Source: Pseudomonadales bacterium (GTDB lineage Bacteria > Pseudomonadota > Gammaproteobacteria > Pseudomonadales > Azotimanducaceae). Taken from it: 64,000 nt of DNA. The stretch is taken from positions 1-64,000 of the forward strand of contig JANQKS010000068.1 in the NCBI GenBank assembly GCA_028281005.1, in the 5' to 3' direction. Numbering within the stretch: position 1 is the stretch's first letter; every line of letters begins with the position of its first letter. Position numbers and translations under genes: made by a program. The notes under the pieces were generated by a model. It was not told where the DNA came from and did no database searches. It saw only the letters and a list, made by a program, of their open reading frames with translations. Shown one piece after another: positions 52,412 through 60,809 of this stretch.

Positions 52412-52879
52412 TTAACTGCGCTCCAGTTTAAACACCGCAATTTGCCCGGCGGCCTCTTGCGGGGAAGGGAACTCCGCCACAATCTCGGGATAGTCGGGGC
52501 GATATTTGTCAATGTATGCCGTCAAAACCAGCTCCCAACCGACTGTGACCGGCACAGCATTAAGGCTGTATGTGTTGTCTTCCAGGCGCATCTCCACCGG
52601 GCTGCCTGCGCCAATCCGCTCCACCCAGCCGCTGCCACTGGCCCCCGCGACGTAAAGATCTCCCTCATATTCAATGACCCAGATGATGACAGATCGGGGT
52701 AATGTGCCTGGAACGCGCAGGGTAATTTCGTCCGTGCCTGAGGTATCGGGCCATTGTGCGGGCACCGGTGTCGGTGTGCCGCCGATGAAAAAGCCGGGTA
52801 GCGGGCCAATGGGGGCCACCAAGGCCACTACCACCAACACCACCACAACGATGGCTGCTGCAACTTTGAGGTATTTCAT
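52412..52879 (-). CDS. Membrane-anchored small protein, possibly split-barrel fold
   Basis: The 155-residue product has one N-terminal membrane helix (YLKVAAAIVVVVLVVVALVA). The rest is beta-rich (VIIWVIEYEGDLYVAGASGS, then WELVLTAYIDKYRPDYPE) and reminiscent of deazaflavin/FMN split-barrel reductases, but the cofactor site is not clear. It is immediately downstream of an HSL-type esterase gene in the same direction (15 bp), so they are probably co-transcribed. Confidence 0.72.
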   Translation of the reverse strand: MKYLKVAAAIVVVVLVVVALVAPIGPLPGFFIGGTPTPVPAQWPDTSGTDEITLRVPGTLPRSVIIWVIEYEGDLYVAGASGSGWVERIGAGSPVEMRLEDNTYSLNAVPVTVGWELVLTAYIDKYRPDYPEIVAEFPSPQEAAGQIAVFKLERS

Positions 52880-52894
52880 GGTTGTGATCCTTGT

Positions 52895-53959
52895 CTATAA
52901 ACCTTGCGCAAAGCCGGCAATGGAACCGATCAATTCCGCATAAACTTCGGGCGTGATATCGGGAAAACCTTGGTCGCCGGCATGCGGTGTACCGAGGGAT
53001 ATCTTGCCGATGGCAGGCACTTTGGCGGCGAGAAGTTTGCGGTAAAACTCTAAACCTTCGTCTCGCAGCGGGTCTAATTCGTTGACGGAAATGACATGGG
53101 GCGGCAACCCTTCGAGGTTGATGTGGCTGGCGTGTAACGGCCAAGCCAGCGGATTGGTGGCGTGTTCTCCGCTCGGGTCATAGACCTTCACCATACCCGC
53201 CATCTGGTTGCAGTCCAGCATGTAGCCTTCGTTTTCGGCGAGGGAAACCAGCTCGGCTGGTGGCTCTGCGTACTGACCGGAGATATAGGGGCACATGGCG
53301 TAGACACCGTCGATCTGCTCGAGCCAGCCTTCCTGTTTCGCCTTTAAGGTCGTGGCGATACACAAATTACCGCCGCCGGATTCGCCGGAGATCACTATTT
53401 TGTCGACGCCGAGCTTGGCTTTGTTGGCATGCACCCATTGCACGCCGCTGGCGCAATCGTTTAATCCTGCAGGAAACGGATGCGCGCCGAGGGCGCCTCC
53501 ACCGTTGCGAAATTCGACACCGACCACCACTACGCCGCGCGCCGCAATGTCGTTACGCAAACGTTCAAAGTTCGGGTCGGCCGCACTCATGATCACCATG
53601 CCGCCGCCGTGGGTGTGCACGACGCAGGGTAAAGGTCCCTCTATATCAGTGGGCCGGTGGATGTATAGGGTGATGTCGTTGTCATCCACACCCTTAACCA
53701 CTTCGGTCGTGGCTTCTACGTTGGGCCAGCGTGGCATGGCAGCGCGCATCGCATCGTGCCCAGCGGCCGCAGCCTGCTCAAACAGGTTGCAGTAAGCCAG
53801 TGCTTCCTCATAGCTTGCGTTGGCCGGTAGGGGGTCTAGGCCCGGCGCAAAGCCGCCAAGCATCTGCACCACTTCAACAATGCGCGGATCAGCCCGGCGG
53901 TCGGTTTCCAAGGTGGCGTTGGTATTGCCGAGGCGTCCCGGCAGCGTGGTTTGATTCAT
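52895..53959 (-). CDS. HSL-family alpha/beta hydrolase (esterase)
   Basis: The ATG at 53959, 8 bases after AGGGAGAG, gives 354 residues. The hormone-sensitive-lipase signature HTHGGGMVIMS supplies the oxyanion hole, GESGGGN is the nucleophile elbow, and the last His is in GTPHAGDQGF. It should cleave short-chain esters in the cytoplasm. It heads a probable two-gene operon with the small anchored protein. Confidence 0.92.
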   Translation of the reverse strand: MNQTTLPGRLGNTNATLETDRRADPRIVEVVQMLGGFAPGLDPLPANASYEEALAYCNLFEQAAAAGHDAMRAAMPRWPNVEATTEVVKGVDDNDITLYIHRPTDIEGPLPCVVHTHGGGMVIMSAADPNFERLRNDIAARGVVVVGVEFRNGGGALGAHPFPAGLNDCASGVQWVHANKAKLGVDKIVISGESGGGNLCIATTLKAKQEGWLEQIDGVYAMCPYISGQYAEPPAELVSLAENEGYMLDCNQMAGMVKVYDPSGEHATNPLAWPLHASHINLEGLPPHVISVNELDPLRDEGLEFYRKLLAAKVPAIGKISLGTPHAGDQGFPDITPEVYAELIGSIAGFAQGL

Positions 53960-54201
53960 GGCGTGTCTCTCCCTTTTGTACACGTTAACGAATAAGTTGG
54001 GTCTATGTTGGCCCAGGCCCAGGTAAGCAGCAACCCGCATCTGCAATTGGGGTTTTAGCAGGATTGCAGTGGGTTACAGTTCAGTTCTGTGCCATTTGTT
54101 GATGATTCAATTTACATCGTTCGCCTTCTGCCACCGTATAGAACGGGAAGAAGTAGGATCCTTGGCGGTGGCTCTCCTTTTGGCCCGCACCGAGGGAACC
54201 G

Positions 54202-54639
54202 CTAAACCGGTTGGCCATTTGTCGAGTGCCGGTGTTTGCCAGTTTGTTGTCGCGGAATGCCGGTATGATCATAGGTGGCCTTGCTGAAAAACCCGCGCTT
54301 CGAGATCGAGGCGCAATGAACCTCGGCATTGGCGAAATTACCTTCTGCTTGGATATTGCCGATGCTCACTTCCAGACGATGTATGGGCGCTTTCTCCGCG
54401 CTGGTTGGTGTCATGGCAACGATGCCGGTGGTTGTATTGAGATGACGGCTAACCTCCGCTGCCAAGACTTGTTGCAGGGCATTGGACTGCACAAAGCTGT
54501 CTATGGAAGCTGCCACGGCGGAGGTGAGTAGAGGATCCCCTGCAGCCAACTCGCGCTGCATTTGGTCGGCGCGCTGTTGGGCCTTAACGTTTTGCCCTAT
54601 TGCCGTGGCTGCTTCGATGATGCCCGACGCCCGTACCAA
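54202..54639 (-). CDS. Weakly supported open frame, possible gene remnant
   Basis: The minus-strand frame encodes 145 residues starting at TTG (VRASGIIEAATAIGQNVKAQ, then QRADQMQRELAAGDPLLTSA). The first 100 residues look like a real helical protein, but there is no Shine-Dalgarno and no signal peptide, and the C-terminal part is basic and unordered. An ATG in another frame lies 19 bases upstream. It may be the 3' part of a broken gene. Confidence 0.3.
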   Translation of the reverse strand: MVRASGIIEAATAIGQNVKAQQRADQMQRELAAGDPLLTSAVAASIDSFVQSNALQQVLAAEVSRHLNTTTGIVAMTPTSAEKAPIHRLEVSIGNIQAEGNFANAEVHCASISKRGFFSKATYDHTGIPRQQTGKHRHSTNGQPV

Positions 54640-54742
54640 AGCGATATTTATGCTTCATGAAGGTCCCTGCCAAGAGAGGCAGCCCCAATCTATGCCCTCT
54701 TGTGTTGGGAGGCAATCACGGGCAGGTGACGCGCCAAAAGCC

Positions 54743-55261
54743 TCATACGTTTAGGATCTCTTCCAACGCATATAGCGTTTTTTGTGGAATTTGGCTGATT
54801 GGATAAAACTTGCCCACGGTGTCCAGGGCTGCCTGGGCGTTGGAGATGTTCAAGTAGCGGAGTAGAAATCTGACATCAGCTTCGTCATGAAACTCCTCCC
54901 CTAAACGCATTGCCAAGCACTTCATGGCCAATAGATACTCAGGGCTTGCTACAAAGACCCTCAGGTGCGAAAGGTCCAAGTATGGCTGGTAGTCTCCTTG
55001 CGCGCTTAAAAAGTCTTTGACCGCATCGTTTAACCAGTCTGTTGAGTAGTTTTCGCGCGCGGCGATACGTATGGCAGCTTCCCGGATTTCCTTTGCCGGG
55101 GCGAAATACGCATCGAGGTCTTTGGTTGAGGCGCGAGCGTTAAAAATCAGGCACATAACAGCACCTCCCACGAGATATAGCTCCCCGTTCGTATTTGTGT
55201 GTCTCAACTCCTCATTGAGCAAGTGGAACAACCGCTCTATATCCGTGCGGTCGAGAGCCAT
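54743..55261 (-). CDS. Nucleotidyltransferase-fold protein (DUF6036-like), putative toxin
   Basis: The 172-residue protein has the G-G-A-V start of a nucleotidyltransferase helix (LYLVGGAVMCLIFNARASTK) followed by the D-x-D pair of TKDLDAYF. Such DUF6036/MenT/AbiEii-type proteins modify tRNA or nucleotides and often act as toxins. The gene starts 1 bp after the stop of the RHH protein gene upstream, as expected for an antitoxin-toxin operon. Confidence 0.78.
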   Translation of the reverse strand: MALDRTDIERLFHLLNEELRHTNTNGELYLVGGAVMCLIFNARASTKDLDAYFAPAKEIREAAIRIAARENYSTDWLNDAVKDFLSAQGDYQPYLDLSHLRVFVASPEYLLAMKCLAMRLGEEFHDEADVRFLLRYLNISNAQAALDTVGKFYPISQIPQKTLYALEEILNV

Positions 55262-55262
55262 G

Positions 55263-55754
55263 CTAAACCCTAGCCCCTAGAGTGCTGTCCACGAAGAGAT
55301 TACGTTTGCGAAACGGCGGTGGCGACGCAGTCAGCAAGTACATGCGCAGACTTGTTAGATTTGATGCGAACCATGGTTCCGTGCATGGTTTAACGCGGGC
55401 CACCCATGGGGGTGGCACTATGTTTCGGTTGGTACAGGCGGTTTCGATCATCGCTGCCACGTAATTGGCTTCGAATGGCGCCAGACCCCCGACGTCTATC
55501 TCTTGGAGCGCTTGGGTAAGCTGCTTTGAATCCTGGTCGACCAGAAAATCGTGCAACTCGGCGAGTATCAGCGAGCGTTGTCCGGGGCGGTGTTTCAGAT
55601 TGTCGATTAGCGCTTGTAGTTGCGCGACACAAGGCGGCAAAAGGCGTTGCAGTACCCACTGAGATACATCTTGGCCTGCTTGTTCGGCGAGATTACGCAT
55701 CTTTTCCTTCTGGGCGTGGCTGACGCGAATTTGCAGTTGAGAAGACTTGACCAT
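55263..55754 (-). CDS. Ribbon-helix-helix-like protein, putative antitoxin
   Basis: The 163-residue product begins with an RHH-like segment (SSQLQIRVSHAQKEKMRNLA, then EQAGQDVSQWVLQRLLP), a strand and two helices. The middle is helical and the C-terminal 50 residues are basic. It is encoded just before the nucleotidyltransferase gene. I infer a DNA-binding antitoxin that represses the pair. Confidence 0.72.
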   Translation of the reverse strand: MVKSSQLQIRVSHAQKEKMRNLAEQAGQDVSQWVLQRLLPPCVAQLQALIDNLKHRPGQRSLILAELHDFLVDQDSKQLTQALQEIDVGGLAPFEANYVAAMIETACTNRNIVPPPWVARVKPCTEPWFASNLTSLRMYLLTASPPPFRKRNLFVDSTLGARV

Positions 55755-56014
55755 GCATGGAATTTACTCGCATATCATGAAGCGTCAATACACTGTATTG
55801 ACACGTTGTGTATCGAAGCACAATCAAGGGGAGCAATCATTTGGATTTGCCATGTTCTTCTCAGATGGTTGTTACGATGCTGCTGAAGTTCCACTTGATG
55901 TCCCTCTACGTAGCGGCATACTTGTCCAATCGATTTGATTCAAATCAAGGCCGCAACGGGCCGGAAAAGTATAAATAAGGGCTAAGTTAAGCCCATTTCG
56001 GGAGGAGGAAGTGA
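55755..56014. other. Intergenic region with divergent promoters
   Basis: About 260 bp, AT-richer than the coding flanks, between the RHH gene and the flavin monooxygenase gene. A GGGAGGAGG ribosome-binding site lies at its right end. The sequence AAAAGTATAAATA at about 55964-55976 could include a -10 box. No operator repeat is evident. Confidence 0.35.
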
Positions 56015-57556
56015 ATGGCAAATGCAGCTGAGCAATTAGGCAGTGAAACAACCCACGTCGATGTGGTGATTGTCGGAGCGGGTATCTCCGGTGTGGGTTC
56101 GGCCTACCACCTACAGCAACAGTGTCCGGACAAGAGCTACGTCATCCTTGAGATGAAAGACACGTTCGGCGGCACCTGGGAGACACACAAGTATCCGGGG
56201 GTACGCTCAGATTCTGATCTATATACATTCGGCTATCGCTTCAAACCTTGGGTTGGCGCACCGATTGCGTCGGCGGAAGAAATTCTCAAGTACATGGGTG
56301 AGGTCATCGAAGAAAACCAGATCGATGAGCACATCCGCTACGGCCATCGCATCACTGCCTGCAGTTGGTCAAGCACAGACAACTTATGGACAGTAACCGC
56401 CACCCGCCTGGCGGACAATACCGAGTTGACCTTTACCTGCAACTTCTTGTGGATGTGTCAGGGTTACTACGATCACGAAGACCCGTATACGCCGGATTGG
56501 CCGGGTATGGATCAGTACAAAGGTTTGTTTGTGCATGCCCAGCTGTGGGATCCGAAGATCGACTACGCGGGTAAAAAGGTGCTGGTGATCGGCTCCGGCG
56601 CCACAGCAGCCACAGTCATCCCCGCCATGACGGATACCGCTGAACACGTCACCATGCTGCAGCGTTCGCCCACCTATTTCATGTGCAGCGAAAACCGCAA
56701 TGAGCTTGCCGACCGCTTACGCGAGATCGGCATTGACGAACCCACGGTGCATCGGGTGGTGCGCGCGCAAATCACCCACGACCAGGACCTCATGACCAAA
56801 CGCTGTCAAAGCGAGCCGGATGCGGTGTTTGAAGAGCTCAAAGAAATGGTGCGGCATTACGTGGGTCAAGATTTTGAGTTTGAGCCGCATTTCACGCCGA
56901 AATACCGGGTGTGGCAGCAGCGCCTGGCCTTTTGCCCCGAGGGTGACATTTTCAAGGCGGCGGTAGACGGAAAACTGAGCGTGGTGACCGATACGCTGGA
57001 AACTTTCACTGAGAACGGTGTGCGCACCGCTTCAGGTGAGGAGATCGAGGCGGACATCATCATCGCCGCCACGGGTTTTAAGCTCTCTGTGATGGGTGAA
57101 ATTCCGTTTCAGGTGGATGGTCAGGCGGTGGACTGGCACGACACGGTCAACTATCGCGGCATGATGTTCACCGGTGTGCCAAATCTGGTATGGGTGTTTG
57201 GTTACTTTCGCGCCAGTTGGACCTTACGCGTCGACATGCTGGGTGATTTTGTCTGCAACCTGCTCAATCATATGGATGCAATTGGCGCCAGACGTGTGGA
57301 TGTGGCGCTGCGTGATGAAGACACGGATATGCCCATACTGCCGTGGATTGAAGAGGACAACTTCAATCCCAACTATCTCATGCGCGACATCGATCGCTTA
57401 CCCCAGCGCGGCGACAAACCCGAGTGGCGCCACAATCAGGATTACTGGAGCGAGCGGGATGAAATTCCGGCCACGGATCTAGACGCGCCGGAGTTTTTGT
57501 ACGACGGGCAGCGTCGTAGCGGCGGTGGTGTAGAACAGCAGGCGGCGAACGCTTAG
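56015..57556 (+). CDS. Flavin-containing (Baeyer-Villiger-type) monooxygenase
   Basis: The 513-residue protein has the FAD site VVIVGAGISGVGSAYHL, the NADPH site VLVIGSGATAATVIPAM and a FMO/BVMO-like linking segment WPGMDQYKGLFVHAQLW. The C-terminal part (IPWIEEDNFNPNYL region) is typical of the group annotated as NAD(P)/FAD-dependent oxidoreductases. It should insert oxygen into a ketone or oxidise an amine. The exact BVMO fingerprint is only partly kept, so the reaction is open. Confidence 0.9.
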   Translation: MANAAEQLGSETTHVDVVIVGAGISGVGSAYHLQQQCPDKSYVILEMKDTFGGTWETHKYPGVRSDSDLYTFGYRFKPWVGAPIASAEEILKYMGEVIEENQIDEHIRYGHRITACSWSSTDNLWTVTATRLADNTELTFTCNFLWMCQGYYDHEDPYTPDWPGMDQYKGLFVHAQLWDPKIDYAGKKVLVIGSGATAATVIPAMTDTAEHVTMLQRSPTYFMCSENRNELADRLREIGIDEPTVHRVVRAQITHDQDLMTKRCQSEPDAVFEELKEMVRHYVGQDFEFEPHFTPKYRVWQQRLAFCPEGDIFKAAVDGKLSVVTDTLETFTENGVRTASGEEIEADIIIAATGFKLSVMGEIPFQVDGQAVDWHDTVNYRGMMFTGVPNLVWVFGYFRASWTLRVDMLGDFVCNLLNHMDAIGARRVDVALRDEDTDMPILPWIEEDNFNPNYLMRDIDRLPQRGDKPEWRHNQDYWSERDEIPATDLDAPEFLYDGQRRSGGGVEQQAANA

Positions 57557-57565
57557 TCTGCGGGT

Positions 57566-58555
57566 TTAATCTGCGGCATGGCTTGCGGCAAACGCCGCCT
57601 TTACAAATTGAGCGCGGTCTGCGGCGGGCATCTCCAATTCCTCCGCGGACCGCTGTTCCGCCCATTGCAAGCGTGTGGCCAGGCCTTCGCCGTTGGCAAT
57701 TTGAATGGCCAAACCCGGGCGGGCGTTCAGCTCGAGGATGACCGGTCCTTTGTGCTTATCGAGCACAATGTCACAGCCTAAGTAACCTAAGCCGGTCATC
57801 TCAAAACATCCGGCGGCGAGCTCCAAAATGGTGTCCCAGTAGGGGATGGTAAGTTCGGCAAACGCTTTCCCGGTATCGGGGTGGACAGTCACCGGCCGGT
57901 TGTGTTGCACCGCGACCAGGCTACGGCCTGTGACGATGTCGATGCCGACGCCTATTGCGCCCTGGTGTAAATTGGCGCGACCGTCTGACGAGTGGGTGGA
58001 GCAGCGCAGCATGGCCATGACCGGAAAGCCGCGAAACACAATCACGCGGATGTCCGGCACACCTTCATAGGTATATTCGTTAAATACCTCGTCGTAGTTG
58101 ATCAACGCTTCGATCATGACGTTGTCGGGTTTACCGCCGAGACTATACAGACCACTTAAGATGTTGTTGATGTGGCGCCGCAATTCGTTCAGTTGCAGCT
58201 TGCGGCCGTTTGATTTGATGAAGTATTCGAAATCACGGTCGGTGATAACCATGATGCCTTTGCCGCCGCTGCCGCGTGTGGGTTTGATCACAAACTGCTG
58301 CCATTGCTCCAATTCGCTGGCAAAGTTTTTCATTTGCCACTGCCCTTCGATAACCCCCAACAGTTCAGGTACGGCGATGCCCGCGGCCTGAGCCGCTTGT
58401 TTGGTCTGTAGCTTGTCATCTACCAAGGGGTATAAGTGGCGTTGGTTGTAGCGTGACACATAATTGATGTTGCGGCTGTTCATGCCGAGCACCCCCATGC
58501 GTTGCAGTAACCAGGGGCTCATCACTTTTTTGTTCAACAGAGACGCGTCGGCCAT
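57566..58555 (-). CDS. RimK-like alpha-L-glutamate ligase family protein
   Basis: The ATG at 58555 gives 329 residues and lies 2 bp after the stop of the upstream membrane gene. It has an ATP-grasp fold with VIKPTRGSGGKGIMVI for nucleotide binding, then DVRVIVFRGFPV-like and LELNARPGLAIQIANG for metal and product. The set ligase, inactive transglutaminase and retropepsin-like protease is conserved in gammaproteobacteria. By analogy it adds glutamate or a related group to a protein or small acceptor. Confidence 0.9.
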   Translation of the reverse strand: MADASLLNKKVMSPWLLQRMGVLGMNSRNINYVSRYNQRHLYPLVDDKLQTKQAAQAAGIAVPELLGVIEGQWQMKNFASELEQWQQFVIKPTRGSGGKGIMVITDRDFEYFIKSNGRKLQLNELRRHINNILSGLYSLGGKPDNVMIEALINYDEVFNEYTYEGVPDIRVIVFRGFPVMAMLRCSTHSSDGRANLHQGAIGVGIDIVTGRSLVAVQHNRPVTVHPDTGKAFAELTIPYWDTILELAAGCFEMTGLGYLGCDIVLDKHKGPVILELNARPGLAIQIANGEGLATRLQWAEQRSAEELEMPAADRAQFVKAAFAASHAAD

Positions 58556-58557
58556 GG

Positions 58558-60093
58558 CTAGGAACGTTGCATGTGCCGGAAGCGAATCATTTCCGAGAAG
58601 CGGTAGCCGGTGTATTGCCCGAGAATGATGATAAAACCGAGCAGCGCCAGCAGCAGCTCCGGGAAATTGAACATCCAATGTTCGACATAGTGGTTGGTCA
58701 TCACGAAGAAACACAAAATCGCCACCACCAAGCTGCCGGTGGTCTGGATGAACACCTCCATGGGGCCGTCGTCCTCCCAGAGGATGGACATATGCTCTAT
58801 GGTCCAGGCGATGATGATCATCGGGAAAAAGGTCACGGTGAGCGCTTGTTCGATGCCCAGTCGGTAGCTGACGATACTGATCACCGCCATCAGACTCACC
58901 ACCAGCACCACCACCGCCGCTATCCGCGCCACCAACAACATATCTAAGCGGCTAAGCAGTGAGCGTACCCAGATGCCCACTACAAGGATCAGCAGAAAAA
59001 TCGCCACGCCATTGAGTAGGTCGGTTTGAACAAACGCGATGGCCAGCAACACCGGCATAAACGTTCCAGCGGTGCGGACGCCGACAATCACTCGCATGAG
59101 AATGACAATCAATGCGCCCACCGGCACCAACAGAATAAATTTGAAAATACTCTGCTGCTCAATGGGCAGGCTGTAGATGGAAAAGTCGATGAGCGCGGCG
59201 GTTTCATCGCCCATTTGCCGTAGCGATACGTCGCGTTGCGGCACGTTGTTGGCCAGGATCGAAAAGCTGACCCGGGAACGCCGGCCGCCTTCTACGTCGA
59301 GCAAAGACTTGTCGCCACGTTGCCAAATCAGGAAGTCGTCGGGCAGGCCCATGCTGCCGGACGTTGGGCTAAACACCTGCCAGGCCTCGCCGTCGTGAAT
59401 TTCAATTAACGCGGCCGGACTGATGCGGCTGCGATCGTCCTCCAGGTAAATGCCTCGCAAGATGTGTGCGGGTATGTCCGCTGTGGCCAGCAGGTCGAGG
59501 AGGATAGACACACGGCTTTGCTCTTCCAAACTGGTGCGGATGAGACGGGCGTTGTCATTATCCAGATCGTTAAAGGCGCGGATGATCTGGGTAACAAATG
59601 TGGATTTATCGGCGGAATTGGCCCAACTTTCTTCGATCAATGCTTCTGCTGCAGCGCGAACTGCGGCGCGCCGCGAGCCGACCCATTCGGTGGCGCGGAC
59701 CTCGCGGGTCATGTCTGGCAAGGTGATTTGGGCGAGCCCGGGTAAGCGGTGTACGTCTAACTTATAGTAAAGCGCTTGGGGTCCTTGTGCACGTCGGGTG
59801 GTCCAAATGGCGCGTTCGTGCCCATCTGTTTCTTCCACGGTAAAACCGTAACCGGAGGAACTGAAGATTTCATCAAGGACCTCCATGTTGGATTGCGCTT
59901 TGGGTAACGCCAGTGAGACCATTACTGGTTCGCCTAATGCGCTGAACTCAACCTTGGCCTCTATCGTCCAGATGGTTTGATACGCGCCCGGGGTGACCGG
60001 TAACTGCAGGCTTAGGCTTTTGTAGGTGACCAGGCCAATCCCTAGCAGCAGCAACAAAAAGCCGAGTACGTAACCCTGGGCTCTAGGGGACAA
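58558..60093 (-). CDS. Inactive transglutaminase fused to 7TM domain
   Basis: A TTG at 60093, overlapping the end of the protease gene, gives 511 residues starting at the first membrane segment (GYVLGFLLLLLGIGLVTYKS). No ATG lies near, and the longer frame upstream is inside the protease gene. Residues 30-290 are a transglutaminase-like domain outside the membrane without the Cys-His-Asp triad. Seven hydrophobic segments follow at 300-500. The family is conserved next to RimK-like and retropepsin-like genes and has no assigned reaction. Confidence 0.86.
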   Translation of the reverse strand: MSPRAQGYVLGFLLLLLGIGLVTYKSLSLQLPVTPGAYQTIWTIEAKVEFSALGEPVMVSLALPKAQSNMEVLDEIFSSSGYGFTVEETDGHERAIWTTRRAQGPQALYYKLDVHRLPGLAQITLPDMTREVRATEWVGSRRAAVRAAAEALIEESWANSADKSTFVTQIIRAFNDLDNDNARLIRTSLEEQSRVSILLDLLATADIPAHILRGIYLEDDRSRISPAALIEIHDGEAWQVFSPTSGSMGLPDDFLIWQRGDKSLLDVEGGRRSRVSFSILANNVPQRDVSLRQMGDETAALIDFSIYSLPIEQQSIFKFILLVPVGALIVILMRVIVGVRTAGTFMPVLLAIAFVQTDLLNGVAIFLLILVVGIWVRSLLSRLDMLLVARIAAVVVLVVSLMAVISIVSYRLGIEQALTVTFFPMIIIAWTIEHMSILWEDDGPMEVFIQTTGSLVVAILCFFVMTNHYVEHWMFNFPELLLALLGFIIILGQYTGYRFSEMIRFRHMQRS

Positions 60094-60754
60094 AGCGCAG
60101 CTCGTCGTTAGCGATGTAACGGCGGCTGACATCCACCACCGCACGGTCACGCAGGAAGTTGCGGCCAATTAACACCTTGTACGCTGAGCTACTGCGATCA
60201 GATAGGTTGACGTCCATGTACTCTTCGATGGCGCCGACCTTCAAGCTCATGCTCACCACCGGACGGCGTTGGGTTTCACCGTTGATTTGGCGGATGTCGA
60301 CGTAGTCGTTGACCGGACGTTCAATGTAAACGTCCTTTTCGGAGCTAGGGTCTTGTAACGCAAAACGGACCCAGGTGTCACCGTCGCGCTCAAATTCTTT
60401 CAGCTCACCGGCATGCATCGACGTGAGACTCGTGCCGGTGTCGATACGTGACCGCAGCCGTAGCGCTGCTTCGTCGTCTAACAGCAGCGACACGTTTTCG
60501 ATGCGACCGATGATGTATTTCCCGCCGGATTCGGGGGCTGCGGCAGGTGCCGGTGGATTGGGTTGCGGACACGGTTGCGTAATCACCGTGGGCGGACGTG
60601 GCGCCGGGCACACACATTCGGGCACGGGTTCTGGCGGCGGCGCTACAACAACTTCCTCAGGCACTTCCCCAGGCGGCTCCGAGCGTGGTGCTACTTGGCA
60701 GGCTGACAGCACCAGCACCCCGGCGAGCAACACGGGACTACGTAGAAGATTCAC
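60083..60754 (-). CDS. Retropepsin-like (RimK-associated) protease, lipoprotein
   Basis: The GTG at 60754, 7-8 bases after AGGAAG, gives 223 residues with a lipoprotein signal (LLAGVLVLSAC). A Pro/Glu/Cys-rich spacer follows (to about 80), then a single retropepsin-like domain with the catalytic D-T-G in SRIDTGTSLTSMHA and a second loop VLIGRNFLRDRAV. The family is annotated as ATP-dependent zinc protease, though the fold is aspartic. It is first in the operon with the 7TM protein and ligase. Confidence 0.88.
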   Translation of the reverse strand: MNLLRSPVLLAGVLVLSACQVAPRSEPPGEVPEEVVVAPPPEPVPECVCPAPRPPTVITQPCPQPNPPAPAAAPESGGKYIIGRIENVSLLLDDEAALRLRSRIDTGTSLTSMHAGELKEFERDGDTWVRFALQDPSSEKDVYIERPVNDYVDIRQINGETQRRPVVSMSLKVGAIEEYMDVNLSDRSSSAYKVLIGRNFLRDRAVVDVSRRYIANDELRFVP

Positions 60755-60809
60755 TAATTGACTTCCTTTCTTATAGTGGAGCGAACACGTATAGAGTACG
60801 GTGACACTC

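Noticed and set aside
54211-54531. Plus-strand frame of 106 codons opposite the weak gene at 54202-54639
   Set aside because: No ribosome-binding site or recognisable domain. The minus strand is slightly more protein-like but also weak.
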